Assembly (NCBI GenBank): GCA_018136815.1
Contig: CM030939.1
Location: 682,001 to 746,000, forward strand
DNA length: 64,000 nucleotides
Source of the DNA: Isochrysis galbana
Taxonomy: Eukaryota > Haptophyta > Isochrysidales > Isochrysidaceae
Direction: 5' to 3'
A program made the position numbers and the translations under genes. This document shows positions 40,176-50,690 of the stretch, piece by piece. The stretch's first letter is position 1. Each line of letters begins with the position of its first letter. The notes beneath the pieces were generated by a model that saw nothing but the letters and a program-made list of their open reading frames with translations, was not told the origin of the DNA and searched no databases.

Positions 40176-40970
40176 CTATGCCAATGGCAGCGTTGCTAAA
40201 CCATCTTGGAGCGCATGTAGCGATTTGCGCAGGGAAGCTGTGATCTTGCGAGGCAAGAATTGGTACGCTTCAGCAGCGAAGGCAAGACTTTGGGCAGCCG
40301 CAGCGCGTATTCGTGATAGGTTGTGATCAATCAGGCCGTTTGTTGAGCCGCTAGAGACCGGCAATGCATCTCTCGCGGGCATGTACACCCTTACATTCCG
40401 TTTGAACCACCACAACGAAGCTGCCCGATGGAGTTGCTGACTTGCCTCTGTATCAACGACCCAACCCCGTATATTCAGCCTGTCAATCACAGCCTCAATC
40501 GGAAGGTTGTTGATGTGGCCATTTCCAGGTTGGCTCGGGGCTGCCCAGCTGACGATGAGCCGCTTTCGAGCAATGCAGGTGATGTAGTCCAAATATCTTC
40601 CTTCATAAACCTTTGGAATGTGCTCCCCAACTTCAAGAGAAGTCACCACATCTGCGAGTGGGCTGCAGCCTGTCGGCTGCCCTGTCAAGTCATGGTAAAG
40701 CACAACGCCGCCCGTGATGTTCTGGATCTTGGGCGCGCCATCCTCGCCTGTCGCTTTCAGACCACTCATTTGGTAGAACCTGACGTACAACCCCTTCCCT
40801 GCTCCTACGTCATGAATGGAGCCGTTCTTCCCAACAAGCCGAGCTATCTGAGCGGCAAAGCGGGGGTCGATAAAGTACTGGTATCCCTGACCTATTTGCC
40901 ATGCGCCGGTTTCACCGGGCGTCGGGCCACCAGCGAGGAAGCCGATCCAGGCAAAGATGGCAGCAACCAT
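40176..40970 (-). CDS. Membrane-anchored SAM-dependent methyltransferase (class I)
   Basis: The 264-residue protein from ATG 40970 starts with a hydrophobic segment, MVAAIFAWIGFLAGG, a likely signal anchor. IHDVGAGKGLYVRFY (52-66) is the SAM-binding Gly loop. TGEDGAPKIQNITGG (74-88) holds the second-strand acidic residue. TSLEVGEHIPK (110-120) and LIVSWAAPSQPGNGHIN (138-154) are typical of this methyltransferase type. The substrate is unknown. The frame is open upstream to 41135, but that part lies in dispersed block S and reads as non-protein. No lesion is visible. Block S ends 33 bp upstream of the ATG, in the position of a 5' leader or promoter. Confidence 0.8.
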   Translation of the reverse strand: MVAAIFAWIGFLAGGPTPGETGAWQIGQGYQYFIDPRFAAQIARLVGKNGSIHDVGAGKGLYVRFYQMSGLKATGEDGAPKIQNITGGVVLYHDLTGQPTGCSPLADVVTSLEVGEHIPKVYEGRYLDYITCIARKRLIVSWAAPSQPGNGHINNLPIEAVIDRLNIRGWVVDTEASQQLHRAASLWWFKRNVRVYMPARDALPVSSGSTNGLIDHNLSRIRAAAAQSLAFAAEAYQFLPRKITASLRKSLHALQDGLATLPLA

Positions 40971-41003
40971 GAAGGCTGGCTGGATCGATACGGTGAGTCT
41001 CCG

Positions 41004-41089
41004 CGTCAGAGTTTCCTTCTTGTGGGAGTATAACGTTACTCTAGTGTGCTGAGGGGCCGAGGCCCTTCGACAGTTCGACAGAGCCCCTA
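41004..41089. repeat. Dispersed block S, copy 4, interrupted by the Copia element
   Basis: CGTCAGAGTTTCCTTCTTGT through GTATAACG to GAGCCCCTA. The block is cut at CCCTA by the LTR retrotransposon and resumes at 44281 with CCCTACCCCTCG. Confidence 0.75.
41085..41089. repeat. 5-bp target-site duplication of the Copia element, left
   Basis: CCCTA here and CCCTA at 44281-44285 flank the two LTRs. Confidence 0.85.
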
Positions 41090-41253
41090 TGTTTAGCCCA
41101 ACGCATCTTGGGCTCAGTGACTGTGAGTAGAGCAATGTAGATCAGAGTAACCATTGAAGGCTAGCTAGCGCGACAAGCCAATGACGGTGCAACAATGCCG
41201 ATGACGTCACCCCTCGGGAATAGTAACCCCTACAAAACAACTCAGGTTAAACA
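41090..41253 (-). repeat. Copia 3' LTR (164 bp)
   Basis: I see no mismatch to 44117-44280. It contains TGACGTCA-like AT-GACGTCACC, a possible CREB/ATF-type site, in both LTRs. Confidence 0.95.
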
Positions 41254-41285
41254 CTCCCCCACAGCGACATCGCTGAACAAGCCGC

Positions 41286-43040
41286 CTAGATTTTCTCATT
41301 AAGGACGGAAGAACGGTGACGGAGGAAGGTTGTTTTGTCGAGACATTTAGTAAAGATATCAGCGGTCATCATCGAGGTAGATATCCAATGTGGAACAGAG
41401 ATGTGATGGAGGAATTGTTCTCGAGCATATAATAACCAACGAACATAGTGACGAGTGCGAGCCGTTACTCCGGGGTTCTTGATCGAGTCACGAGTAGCTG
41501 AATTATCTGTGTAGATCCGAATAGGGAGTTGCTGGGGCTTGTCAAGGAATTCAAACAAATGGAGAGTAAATTGAAGATTCCGAGCTGCCAAAGCGTATAC
41601 AGCAGTTTCAGCTTCAGCAGAGGATTGAGCAACTAGTTTAAGTTTCTTGGCTTGGTATGAAATCGATGCTCCCCCATACTTGATGGTATAGCCGGCGAAG
41701 GGTTTCGGTAGTGAGCCCCAAGACGAGTCTGCATACACTTCTAGGACTCCTTTCAGTCCTTCGTAAGTGAGTCCAAGATGCCTGGTATGATGAAGGTAGC
41801 TGACGATGCTGAGAGCCGCATCATAATTTTGAGGAGATGGGTCCTGCATGAATTGGCATAAAAAGGAGACGTGAAATGAGATGTCCGGTCTAGTGATGGT
41901 TACCCAAAGCAGCGAACCCATGAGTTGAAGGTAGGACTTAGATCGCATACGGGACCTTTCAACGTCCGAGTTAGCCCCAGTTAGTTTGTGAAATTCTTCA
42001 ATTCGAGATTGACAGATGGGAGTGCTGAATGGTTTGGTCGTGCGCTCGCTGAGAAAAGTGGTGGCTATCTCTTCAATATACTTTGTTTGGCGCAGAGTCA
42101 TTTGGCGGGCTGAGCGGTGACGAGTGATTTCAAAGCCAAGGAATCGAGAAGGTTCTCCAATGATGCTTACGTTAAACCTTTTGGAGTATTGAGAGATGAA
42201 TTCGTCGACTAATTCTCGGCGCCCCTTTGGAAATCTGACCAACATGTTGTCAACATACAAGGCTACATAGATGGTGGAACCATCTGCTCCGTATTGACGC
42301 TTAAAGAAATTGGGTTCAACACTGGATTGTTGGAAGCCAATTTTAGTGAGAGTCGCCGTGTTTGTGATCATATATTGGTAGCCGGCTTGCTTCGTGCCCT
42401 CGAGCGGTGCAAGCAATAAACACGCGGCATAGTTCGGGTCTTCAAATCCAGTTGGTTGGACAATGTAGAGTGGGTTTCCATCCATATCAGCCGACGAGAA
42501 TGCCTTCACTGTGTCTATTTCCAAAAGATCGTCATCAGCTTCATTGGCCAGGGCTAGGAAGATCCTAGAGCTCTCATGTCGCAGTGTCCCACAGAACGTT
42601 TCGGTGAAGTCAACACCGGGCACTTGGCTGTAGCCGCAAGCAACCCACCTGGCCTTGAAGCGCTCGACAGATCCGTCTGGGTTGTACTTTACCTTGTATA
42701 CCCACTTTCCCTTCATCGGTTTGCGCCCAGCAGGAATTTCTTCAGCTTTCACAAGTCTCCATGCCTTGTTTGTCTCGTACTTCCCGGTAACATCTTCCTG
42801 CATTGCCTCACGCCATTTCTCTGCATACACAGGGTCATTGACAGCTTCCTTGAATGACCTAGGCTCAGGTATGGGCCCTGTGGGTGTTGCTGCCATGAGT
42901 GCCTGTGCGATCTCAGGAGCAACAACCATGGAGGGAGCAGCAGGCGTGGAGGACTCCCCCACGACCGAGGCGGTCGCACAATCGGATGCAGCGTCGAGAG
43001 GCCCGGGGTGTACGGGGCGGATGGCCGAGGCCGAGATCAT
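41286..43040 (-). CDS. Copia reverse transcriptase and RNase H
   Basis: The 584-codon ORF contains the pre-RT linker (FKEAVNDPVYAEKWREAMQE), then WVYKVKYNPDGSVERFKARW and GVDFTETFCGTL. YVALYVDNMLVRF follows: the RT catalytic YVDD is YVDN (GAC-AAC). FLGFEITRH, MGSLLWVTITRPDISF and VYADSSWG (RNase H Asp) come next, with AQSSAEAET and IYTDNSATRDSIKNPG, then ADIFTK at the end. The frame is open from end to end. The D-to-N change at the second catalytic Asp should abolish polymerisation. The expected integrase upstream is absent. Confidence 0.93.
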   Translation of the reverse strand: MISASAIRPVHPGPLDAASDCATASVVGESSTPAAPSMVVAPEIAQALMAATPTGPIPEPRSFKEAVNDPVYAEKWREAMQEDVTGKYETNKAWRLVKAEEIPAGRKPMKGKWVYKVKYNPDGSVERFKARWVACGYSQVPGVDFTETFCGTLRHESSRIFLALANEADDDLLEIDTVKAFSSADMDGNPLYIVQPTGFEDPNYAACLLLAPLEGTKQAGYQYMITNTATLTKIGFQQSSVEPNFFKRQYGADGSTIYVALYVDNMLVRFPKGRRELVDEFISQYSKRFNVSIIGEPSRFLGFEITRHRSARQMTLRQTKYIEEIATTFLSERTTKPFSTPICQSRIEEFHKLTGANSDVERSRMRSKSYLQLMGSLLWVTITRPDISFHVSFLCQFMQDPSPQNYDAALSIVSYLHHTRHLGLTYEGLKGVLEVYADSSWGSLPKPFAGYTIKYGGASISYQAKKLKLVAQSSAEAETAVYALAARNLQFTLHLFEFLDKPQQLPIRIYTDNSATRDSIKNPGVTARTRHYVRWLLYAREQFLHHISVPHWISTSMMTADIFTKCLDKTTFLRHRSSVLNEKI

Positions 43041-43044
43041 CTAC

Positions 43045-44110
43045 ATCTTGGTGACATTGCTGATAGAGGATCTTATACGCTTTGGCGCCATCGTGAGGAG
43101 CTTGAGACGTTAGCATCTCGCGTATGTTTGAGTTAGAGATGTGTTCCATAAGATACGAGAACAAAATTCTCTTTCTCTTGATGTGGTCATTAAGTTGTTG
43201 CCTCGCGGCTGTTCTGACGGACCCATCAGCGTTGTGAAATTGGAACATTGGTAGGCCTCCGAATATTGCTCGGTCAGTGTTGGGATCTTGTTCAAGGTAG
43301 CCCCCAACATCAAGGCCTAACATGCATGTGGTGAGGTCGGCATCACCAATGTAATCTCGCGAAAATGCATTGCCGAAATCGCGACAGAAGAGTTCAAATG
43401 GTCGGCCGGGAGTGCCATCAAAAGGACGGCAACGGTACTTGCGGGAGTCATAGTCATCCAAGTTGGATTCTCCCATCATGAATGCAAATTCTTGTTGTTG
43501 AAGATGATTCGCCGCGAGGTTCGGTGCTAGATGTGGCGATGGAGCAGGCGGTTTGCGGATCGGTCCCGCTTTGAGATCGGGGTCGAGAAAGTGTGCGAAA
43601 TGTGAGGCATATGAGCTCATCGAATTTGTCCAGGATTCAAAAAGCATTGGCATTGGAAGTTGAAGCAAAAACAGATTTGCTTGAGGGTGAGCGGCGGAGC
43701 AGCGGTGAGATTCGATCCACCACCCTTCGGAGGTGAGTGACTCGCCTGCGAACCAGCGAGCCATGGCCGTTTCGACCTCTACGCCGTCGTAAAAGTGATA
43801 TAGATTCCACTGGGAAAGTTGAAGCTGTTCACCGTCAACCAGAGAATGTTTTTGGGTGGTGATGAGCTTCAGCTGTGGCGAGAATTCGACGCGCCGGCTG
43901 CGCGTGGGTGACGACAGTGCTCGTTGGCCCAATTGAGAAGCGTGGGATCCAACACCTGCTCCCTTGAGCGGGTTCGGGGGTTTGAACAACTCACTTTGCT
44001 TGAAAAGTTGTTCGGTGTCTGTGTTTAGTCCAACCTTGTGTTGGGTGAAGAAATCCGGGGAACGCGCGCTCAGTCGCGCGCAGAGGAGGGACGAACTCCT
44101 CTCGGCGGGG
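43045..44110 (-). pseudogene. Copia gag region, truncated at its 3' end
   Basis: The frame open from 44181 reads FFTQHKVGLNTDTEQLFKQS, LSQWNLYHFYDGVEVETAMA, RWFAGESL, FCRDFGNAFSRDYIGDADL and RKRILFSYLMEHI, then AYKILYQQCHQDVDDL. The last recalls the gag (UBN2-type) A-W-x-x-L-x-x-x-Y block. No zinc knuckle remains. The frame then enters the RT ORF out of frame near 43040, marking the internal deletion. Confidence 0.75.
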
Positions 44111-44116
44111 GTACCA

Positions 44117-44280
44117 TGTTTAGCCCAACGCATCTTGGGCTCAGTGACTGTGAGTAGAGCAATGTAGATCAGAGTAACCATTGAAGGCTAGCTAGCGCGA
44201 CAAGCCAATGACGGTGCAACAATGCCGATGACGTCACCCCTCGGGAATAGTAACCCCTACAAAACAACTCAGGTTAAACA
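44117..44280 (-). repeat. Copia 5' LTR (164 bp)
   Basis: As I read it, identical to 41090-41253. Confidence 0.95.
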
Positions 44281-44449
44281 CCCTACCCCTCGTTACCAAA
44301 TAACAAATAACATATGACATTGGTACTCTTAAGGTGGTTCTGTAGGATTTAGAAAGAGGTGGGAAATCGGCAGGTGGGCGGCGGGGCGCGCGCTCTCCAG
44401 CGAGGAGCTCTCCCTCTCCAAGGGAGGCCGTGGCGATGTATGGGATGCC

Positions 44450-44930
44450 TGCCCTCGACGACCCGCTGGGCACCATTCCAGTGGAGTTAGGTGGGCTCCC
44501 CAGCGCGGGTTCTGCGGCCCCCGAGCATGCCGCGCCGCCTCTGCACATGGTGCAAGTGCAGCGCGGCGACCTGCCCACATCGTCTGCGCCTCTATGCCTG
44601 TAGTGCGACCCACCCGACGATGACAAGGCAGCCGCTGTCGTGGCAGAGGCAGTGGCAGCTGGGCAGGTGGCAGTGTGCACAGAGCAGTGGCTCCAGGGAG
44701 TGAGGCTGGACGCGGACGGACAGCAGTGGCTGTGTTGGGTGGAGCGGCCATACTCAGGCCCAGGGTTCGAGGACAAAGTGGGCAAGAATTTCAGGTGGTG
44801 CACACGCCTGGGCTGCGTCAGGGCACTCTCTCACACCCAGATTGGCCACAGGTCTAAGCTGCCGCGCTGCGTGGAGCGTAAAGTTGAGGAGTTGCATGGC
44901 GAGTCTGTCGTCAGCTTCTCCGAGCAATAA
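44450..44930 (+). pseudogene. Unknown protein family member with an in-frame stop
   Basis: One frame gives LDDPLGTIPVELGGLPSAGS, LHMVQVQRGDLPTSSAPLCL, a TAG near 44602, then DKAAAVVAEAVAAGQVAVC, EQWLQGVRLDADGQQWLCW, FRWCTRLGCVRALS, GHRSKLPRCVERKVEELHG and VVSFSEQ with a stop at 44928. It parallels the minus-strand relic at 23948-24531. Trp, Cys and the WCTR-[IL]-GCVR block are shared. The family is unrecognised. Confidence 0.5.
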
Positions 44931-44944
44931 GGGGGTGTTAGAGG

Positions 44945-45735
44945 TGTGGATAGGGAATGGGTGCCTCTACTTGTGCATGTGTGTGCTGCAAGTCACATCA
45001 CGGGAAGTAATGATACTCCTAGAAAATTTCCACCGTCTCAGATTTTTCAAATTTTGCGCACATTGGCCCGTTTGGTAGCCGCCTAGCCGACTTCTAAGAG
45101 TACTCCTCTCCACCCCGCTTTAAGTGGGAGAAGGGGCACATCTTGTGGTCAAGTGGAGTTTCTGAGACGGTGGAGCTCCTCAACAAGTCTCATGAAGGGC
45201 GCGAGGGCCAAAAAAATGGGCGCCCGCTTGCCTCGGGGGCCCCCATTTCGCCTGGCCTCTCTTCCATTTACAGAGGCGGTTTTGTGCATATTTGTGTATT
45301 TGGTAAATAGATCTAAAGATAGCAAACTAGGAACAGGTCAACGTTCAAATTGGATCGGCAGGCATGCAACTATACACAGATGCTTCACTCACATCACTTC
45401 CTCAGCCCACTTTACCTGTAGGCACGCAATCGGAAATGCTATAACACTACTAGTATCTAGTATACTTTCATATGAAGGTAGATAGAGCGCTAGAGCTAAC
45501 CCGGCCAGCAGCAAGGGGGAATATTCACACGGGCTCATCAGGCATACAACTGTACACAGATCCCTCAAGTGACTCACATTATTTTTATTTTTAACAAATT
45601 TTTATGGGTCGCGGCGCGGCAAAGGAACGGGACTAGCGCTCACTCAAGACAGGACCCCCTGCCGCGGCAAGCGCAAGCACCCTTCCCCCCTTATGCCACC
45701 CAGCTCTTCACTAGCTTTCTACCTGCGCTAGCCAG
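44945..45735. other. Non-coding stretch with a short direct repeat
   Basis: GGCATGCAACTATACACAGA (45361) recurs as GGCATACAACTGTACACAGA (45540). 45600-45690 (ATGGGTCGCGGCGCGGCAAA to CTGCCGCGG) matches 31010-31080 in reverse. No gene was recognised. Confidence 0.5.
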
Positions 45736-45739
45736 AGCG

Positions 45740-46105
45740 CCCCTCCATCGCGCGTGCCGCAGGAGAGGGGAGAGAGAGCGCGGAGAAGGGGGTGGGCGGA
45801 GCGAGAGCTCCGCTCACCGAAAAATAGGTAAGTCCCGCACCTGTTTACAGGATAAGTCGGGGCTGAGACCGCCGCCCACTCGGAGACACAGGAGGAAGGG
45901 GGGGAATGATCACCGGGGGGGGGCGCGGGCCACCGGACCATATCTAATCCCTTCACCCCTATCCCCCTAGTAGTGCACGGGGGGAGTCGCCGTATGGCGG
46001 GGGGAGAAGGGCCGGGGAAGTGGGGGTGTAGAAAGTTTCCTACGTGAGTAGAAAGTAGAGGGTCCACGGCCGCGTGTGCGGTGAGACTATTAAAAGGTTT
46101 ATTTA
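45740..46105 (-). repeat. Dispersed repeat nearly identical to 23020-23350
   Basis: Begins CGCGCGTGCCGCAGGAGAGG and ends GACTATTAAAAGGTTTATTT. Differences from 23020-23350 are a few single bases and the tail (ATTTATTTATT here). Confidence 0.8.
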
Positions 46106-46199
46106 TTTATTTATTCCCAGCCCCCTGCCGCCACGACGTCCCAACGGGGCCGCCCCAAGCCGCCGGAGCCGAAGCGCTCGCAGGCCTCCGCACCGCCCG

Positions 46200-46390
46200 A
46201 CCACGACGTCGAGATGAACGTACTCGCCGTCCCCGTCTCTAGCGGAAAAAATTATAAGGGCGGAAGAGCTTGTTACGAAACAATTTTTCAAAAGATTCAC
46301 ACCTAGACATGCAAACGGGGACATCCCAGTCATGTACGCCGGAATTAGGTGGGATGACCCGAATCCAACTCTGGAGGCCGATAGCATTCA
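46200..46390 (+). mobile_element. LINE fragment (linker between endonuclease and RT)
   Basis: Plus-strand frames match KIIRAEELVTKQFFKRFTPR, then DIP-x-MYAG-x-RW and DDPNP of the large LINE near 38040-38200. The sequence is short and out of frame in places. Confidence 0.8.
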
Positions 46391-46419
46391 GAGGCGCCGA
46401 TTCTTCACCTAACTGTCCG

Positions 46420-46560
46420 GACGGGTGTGGCTGCCCTTTCGTTTAGCTGTTTCGTCTTTGCTCCTCCCTTGCGTGGTTTTGTTTCGCTCATTGCTCTCTC
46501 GCATGGAAGCTCGATTCTAGCAAGGGGGTGTCGCATCCGCGATCGACCTTTTTGTTTTAG
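46420..46560 (+). repeat. Third copy of the terminal-type repeat (partial)
   Basis: AGCTCGATTCTAGCAAGGGG and GTGTCGCATCCGCGATCGAC match 18125-18170. The copy is shorter than those at 11621 and 18138. From 46560 to 46940 no gene was identified; a poly-G run lies at 46837-46845. Confidence 0.6.
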
Positions 46561-46949
46561 AAGTTGTTTGCTTGTTTGCATTTCTATGTTCCCTCCTTGC
46601 AGGCTAGCCACGAGTCACCGTCGCAGGGTCCTACATTCGCCCATTCGCCCTTGTTGCCCTCGCCTCCTTTGTCGCCTCCTTTGTCGCCTGCTTGCCGCAG
46701 AGCGCTGCGACGGCTGCTGGGTGCGTACGAAGACACGCCACACCACTTTCTAACATAAACAAGGGCAACACGTAATAAACACGGGAGCGAAAGCCACGGT
46801 GGCGGTCAAACAGGGCTTTTTAAGTACTAATATTGGGGGGGGGTCGACATTTTTGACCGTGAGCGGAAAGCCCCGGCGAAAGCGCCTCGGAGGGTCTCCC
46901 CGCCTTTTCAGAATCCTCGTCCGAAAAGACGGTACCGGAAAATGCGACA

Positions 46950-47758
46950 CGCACATTGGGGACCGGCCTCCTACACTGGACGGCGCACGTAAAGGCCCTC
47001 CAAGCGAAATGGATACTAAACTATCTCAACGCGAGGAGAGCCCTATGGAAACATGCTCTCGATGCATGGTTCTGCCGGACCGGGCTAGGCCGTGGGGCCG
47101 TCCTCTCTACGATCCCCCCGAAGATGCTCACGCGGAGCATCCGAGGGAACCCGGCGCAGCCGGCCTTCTGGAAGGACGCCAGGACGCCCTAACTAACTTC
47201 AGGGCGCTGAGGATAGACCGATCCCTTCTCTCCAGAGAAGGGGCGCTCTCACAGCCGTTATGGCACAACCGTCATGATCCTCCACCGATCACCCGCCCCG
47301 CTTGGGTTAGCCTATGGGAATCACTGAACGCGCACGTCGTGCACAACGTCTTCAAAGACCCCAACTTCACCGAGCCGTACACCCGGGGGGACTGCGAACA
47401 ATACATGGACCATCTCCCCGAAACCTTCTCTCACGCGGGAGCGCGCGTGAACAAACAAGAATTCTTAAACTCGTGGGAGCATATAGTTCGACACGCCTCG
47501 AGGCTCCAAGACAAAGCGCAGGCTAGCCCGGCACCGCAACAGCCCGCTGCAAAGGCGCAACCGGAGCGAACTAGCGACGAAACTCGACCGGAAAACGAGA
47601 CAAGGGAAATCAAAGTGTCTGAAGAGGATAAATACATCACTAAAATGAACAACATATGGATATATACCAACACCAACTACCTGGGAGAAACCACTAGCAC
47701 CACTGACGTAGCTAAGCCGGGAGAAGAGGCACTATTCCACACGCCGGCTGTGTGTTGA
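46950..47758 (+). mobile_element. LINE fragment (post-RT region), frameshifted
   Basis: Frame 1 reads HVKALQAKWILNYLNARRAL, then WKHALDAWFCRTGLGRGAVL, MLTRSIRGNPAQPAFWKD. After a shift near 47190: LTNFRALRIDRSLLSREGAL, PLWHNRHDPPPITRPAW, LNAHVVHNVFKDPNFTEPYT, FLNSWEHIVRHASRLQDKA and KYITKMNNIWIYTNTNYLGE. All blocks correspond to the large LINE at 35850-36600. Where that copy has TGA this one has coding sequence, helping identify the nonsense mutation. Confidence 0.88.
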
Positions 47759-47759
47759 A

Positions 47760-48470
47760 TGGCGTCGAAAATGTGCATATTTCTCATTAGATTCTGCCTA
47801 ATATACCCATTTCCAGTAGCATATCCTAAGATCTCGCGATAAAACCTCAATCTTGACTTAGTGAATTTTCACCCTTAGAAGTTAAAAGCCCTCTGTTTGA
47901 CCGCCCTAGCTATTTTTATACTTATACTTACTGGGGGTGTTCGGTGTTCAGCGTGCAGCGCGTGGCGCGCGCGCAAAGGGGAGGGCAGCGCAAACAAACA
48001 AAGAGCACGAGTTGGCAGGTGCATGTGAAGAGGCCAAGAGGCCAAGGTGGTGGGGGGTGGGCAGCTAGCAGGAGAGAGCAGGGGGGAGGGAGCGGGCGGG
48101 CGCGCCTCTGCGCTTGTTCGCGGGGGCTCGTTCCCGCTCCGGAGTTTTGTTTTCAGTTTTGTTTTTGAACTGGCAGCCTAGGCACTAACATCAGTATATC
48201 AGCTCTTGGGGAGCTAATACCAATGCATCAGTACTAATATTAGTACTTACAGCCCAACTAGGATGTTTGGACCCATCCCACGGGGGCCCAGTGATTGATA
48301 GCAATATCGTGTAGACCAAGGGGAACATCATTGAGCTAGCGCGCTCACACAACGACGACGATGACAACGGTACGTTCCCCTCCCTTCACTCGGAGTAGAT
48401 CTGACACGTATACTACAAAAACATCGCTCAGAGGTCAGAGTCAAACACTCCCGCTGTGTTTCCCAGCTCG
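47760..48470. other. Non-coding stretch between LINE fragment and GC-rich element
   Basis: TTAAAAGCCCTCTGTTTGAC with CGCCCTAG (47882) also occurs at 31096. 48140-48170 is T-rich. CTGTGTTTCCCAGCTCGG (48451) is the reverse of the motif at 34330 and 60475. No gene was seen. Confidence 0.45.
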
Positions 48471-48477
48471 GAAGAAA

Positions 48478-50690
48478 ACTAGGCACTACATATGGCACAA
48501 GAAGAAAACTCTGACGCGGGGGGAGGAGAGGGCGGCGGGCTGCCGTCGCGTGCGGGCGGGCCGCGTCCGGCGGCGGGACCGAGATGGATGGCGAGCCGCG
48601 CGCAGGGCTGTGGTGGTGCCGCGCGCGTGGCTGCGGGAATGACGGCGTTCGACGCACGGGCGGGGCGTACGAAGAGGGGAGATGGAAGGGGGAGAGAGAT
48701 ATGGGGAGAAATTTGAGCCTGGTAAGGTCGAGGGGAGCAGTAGCGGCTGGGATGAGGTGGACAAAGGGACAAGTGGATGGGGCATCGCAGTATGGACATC
48801 GATGGGGAGGCTGGACAGGGATGTGGGGCGGGTCAGGCGTGACAGTGACGTGGGGCGAGGGGAGAAGAAAGGTTGCCCGGAGAAGAAGAGAGGCACAGCG
48901 GCAGCTGCTGGCAGGCGAGCGGCGGTCACACTCCGCACGCTCGGGAGGTGGTGGTATGGGGGATGGAAGCTTGGGGAGGGGCGGTGGAGAGGATGTGGGC
49001 GGCTGCGGAGACTGTGGCGGTGGCGGTTGCTCGGGTGGCGGTGTCATGGGCGCTGGCAGGGCCTACAGAGATGGCAAGGATGGAGGCGGTGACGGAGGCA
49101 GTCACGAGGGTGGCAGAGGCAAGGGGGATAGCGGTAGACGGCAATGGTGGTCAGGGAGGGGGCGGCGAGGCGAGTTGACGGCGGTAGCAGTGAGAGTGGT
49201 GGTGGAACGGGCGGAAGCGACAAGAGCGGCGGGGGATGGGGCGGCGAGAGTGGTGGCGGCAGCGCAAGCGGCGATGGAGGCGGCGACGGGGCCCATAGTG
49301 GCAAGGACCCAGGCGGCTGGATTGTGGCGACGAAGCTTGTGGGGCTAATGGCGACGGCAGTGATGGCAGCGGCAGTGATGGCAGTGGCGATATCGGCGTC
49401 GGCAACAGTGACGGCGTCGTCGCTGGCGATGGCATCGGTGTCGGTGCGGACGGCGGCGATGAGGGCGGTGGAAGTGTAGGGGACAGCAGCGAGGCCGTTG
49501 CAGACGAGGGAGGTGGAGGTGAGGGCTGGCGGAGGCGGCGGGGGAGGAGTTGAGGGCGGGGGTTGCGGTAACGGTTACGGCGGTGATGGCGGCGGCTGTG
49601 ATGGCGGCAGCTGCCAGGGCGGTGGCGGCGAGGACGGCGTCGGTGGCGGCGGCAGGGATGGTGATGGCGGTGACGGCAGAGGCGGTGATGAGGACGATAA
49701 CTGCAACGAGGCGGCGGCATGCGCGGCGTAGCTGAGGATGGCGGAAGTGAAGGCAGAGGCCAGCGGCCAGGCTAGGAGCGGGGATGGGTACGGTAGCCAG
49801 GGTGGAGGTGCCGACGTGGGCGCGGCGATGAGAACGGCAATGAGGGCGGTGGTGTAGGCGAAGGTGGCAGAGGCGGCGGCGGAGATGGTGGCTGCGAGGG
49901 CGGCATCGGCGGGGGTGGCGCCAACGACAGTGATAGTGCGGGCGGTTGCAGTGAGGGGTTTCGAGATGAGGGGTGTGGAGGCGAGGGCGAGTGCGGCGGC
50001 GGTGAGGGAGGCGGTGGTGAAGGCGTGGGTGGTGAGGACGGCGTCGGCGACGGTGGCGTTGACGAGCGATGGCAGCGAGGGCGGGGGAGACGAGAGAGGC
50101 AGAGGTGATGGCGGCGGAGATGGTGGTGGCGAGGGCGGCATCGGCGGCGGTGGATCGCGGTAGCAGCGACAGCGGCAGTAGTGAGGGCGGTGTCGGCGAC
50201 AGTGACGTCCAGCGGCGGCAGTGCGGTTAGGGGCAGTGGCTGCAGTGCGGAATTCGGCGAGAGCGGCGGGGGCAAAGTTGGTGGCAGACTTGGTGGCGAG
50301 GGCGATATTGGCGACGATGGTATCGAGGGCGCGTGCGTCGAGTGCGTTGACAGTTAGAACAAGGGCGGCGAGGCGGAGGTGGCCAAGGCGGCGTCAGTGC
50401 CGGCGGCAATAGGGAAGATGGCGTCGGTGACGGCTGTGTGGATGGCGGCGACGAGGGCGGTGCGGGGGAAGCGGAGGCGAGGGTGGTCGACAAGGAGGAG
50501 GCGGAGGTGAGAGCGGCGGAGGCGAGGGCGGAGCTGAGGGCGGGGGCGGCGATGGAGGCGGGGACAACGGCAGTGGTGATGAGGGCCGCGGCGGTGAAGA
50601 CGGCGGCAATGAGGGGGCGAGGTGGCACTGAGGGTAGTGGCGTGACCGGAGCTGCTGTCGCGGGCGCTGGCGACGGTGATAGCTTAGGTG
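48478..50690 (+). mobile_element. Large GC-rich dispersed element, copy 2 (opposite orientation)
   Basis: Starts with the reversed end of block S (CTCTGACGCGGG), then ATGGATGGCGAGCCGCGCG at 48584, opening a 254-codon frame. Gly-rich and Ala/Val-rich frames alternate (WCRARGCGNDG, AGRAYRDGKDGGGDGG, ISASATVTASSLAMASVSV). The same peptides occur in the minus frames of copies 1 and 3. The right end joins a LINE-like scrap (AAAATGGATCCTAAACTATC). Confidence 0.65.

Larger units (their letters stand above)
41090..44280 (-). mobile_element. Ty1/Copia LTR retrotransposon, internally deleted, 3191 bp
   Basis: Two 164-bp LTRs, identical as I read them (41090-41253 and 44117-44280), start TGTTTA and end TAAACA in either orientation. 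A 5-bp CCCTA duplication flanks them. The purine-rich TGTGGGGGAG abuts the 3' LTR as a polypurine tract, and TGGTACCCCC follows the 5' LTR as a candidate primer site. Inside, gag is joined directly to the region before RT; protease and integrase are missing. Identical LTRs mean a recent insertion. Confidence 0.95.
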
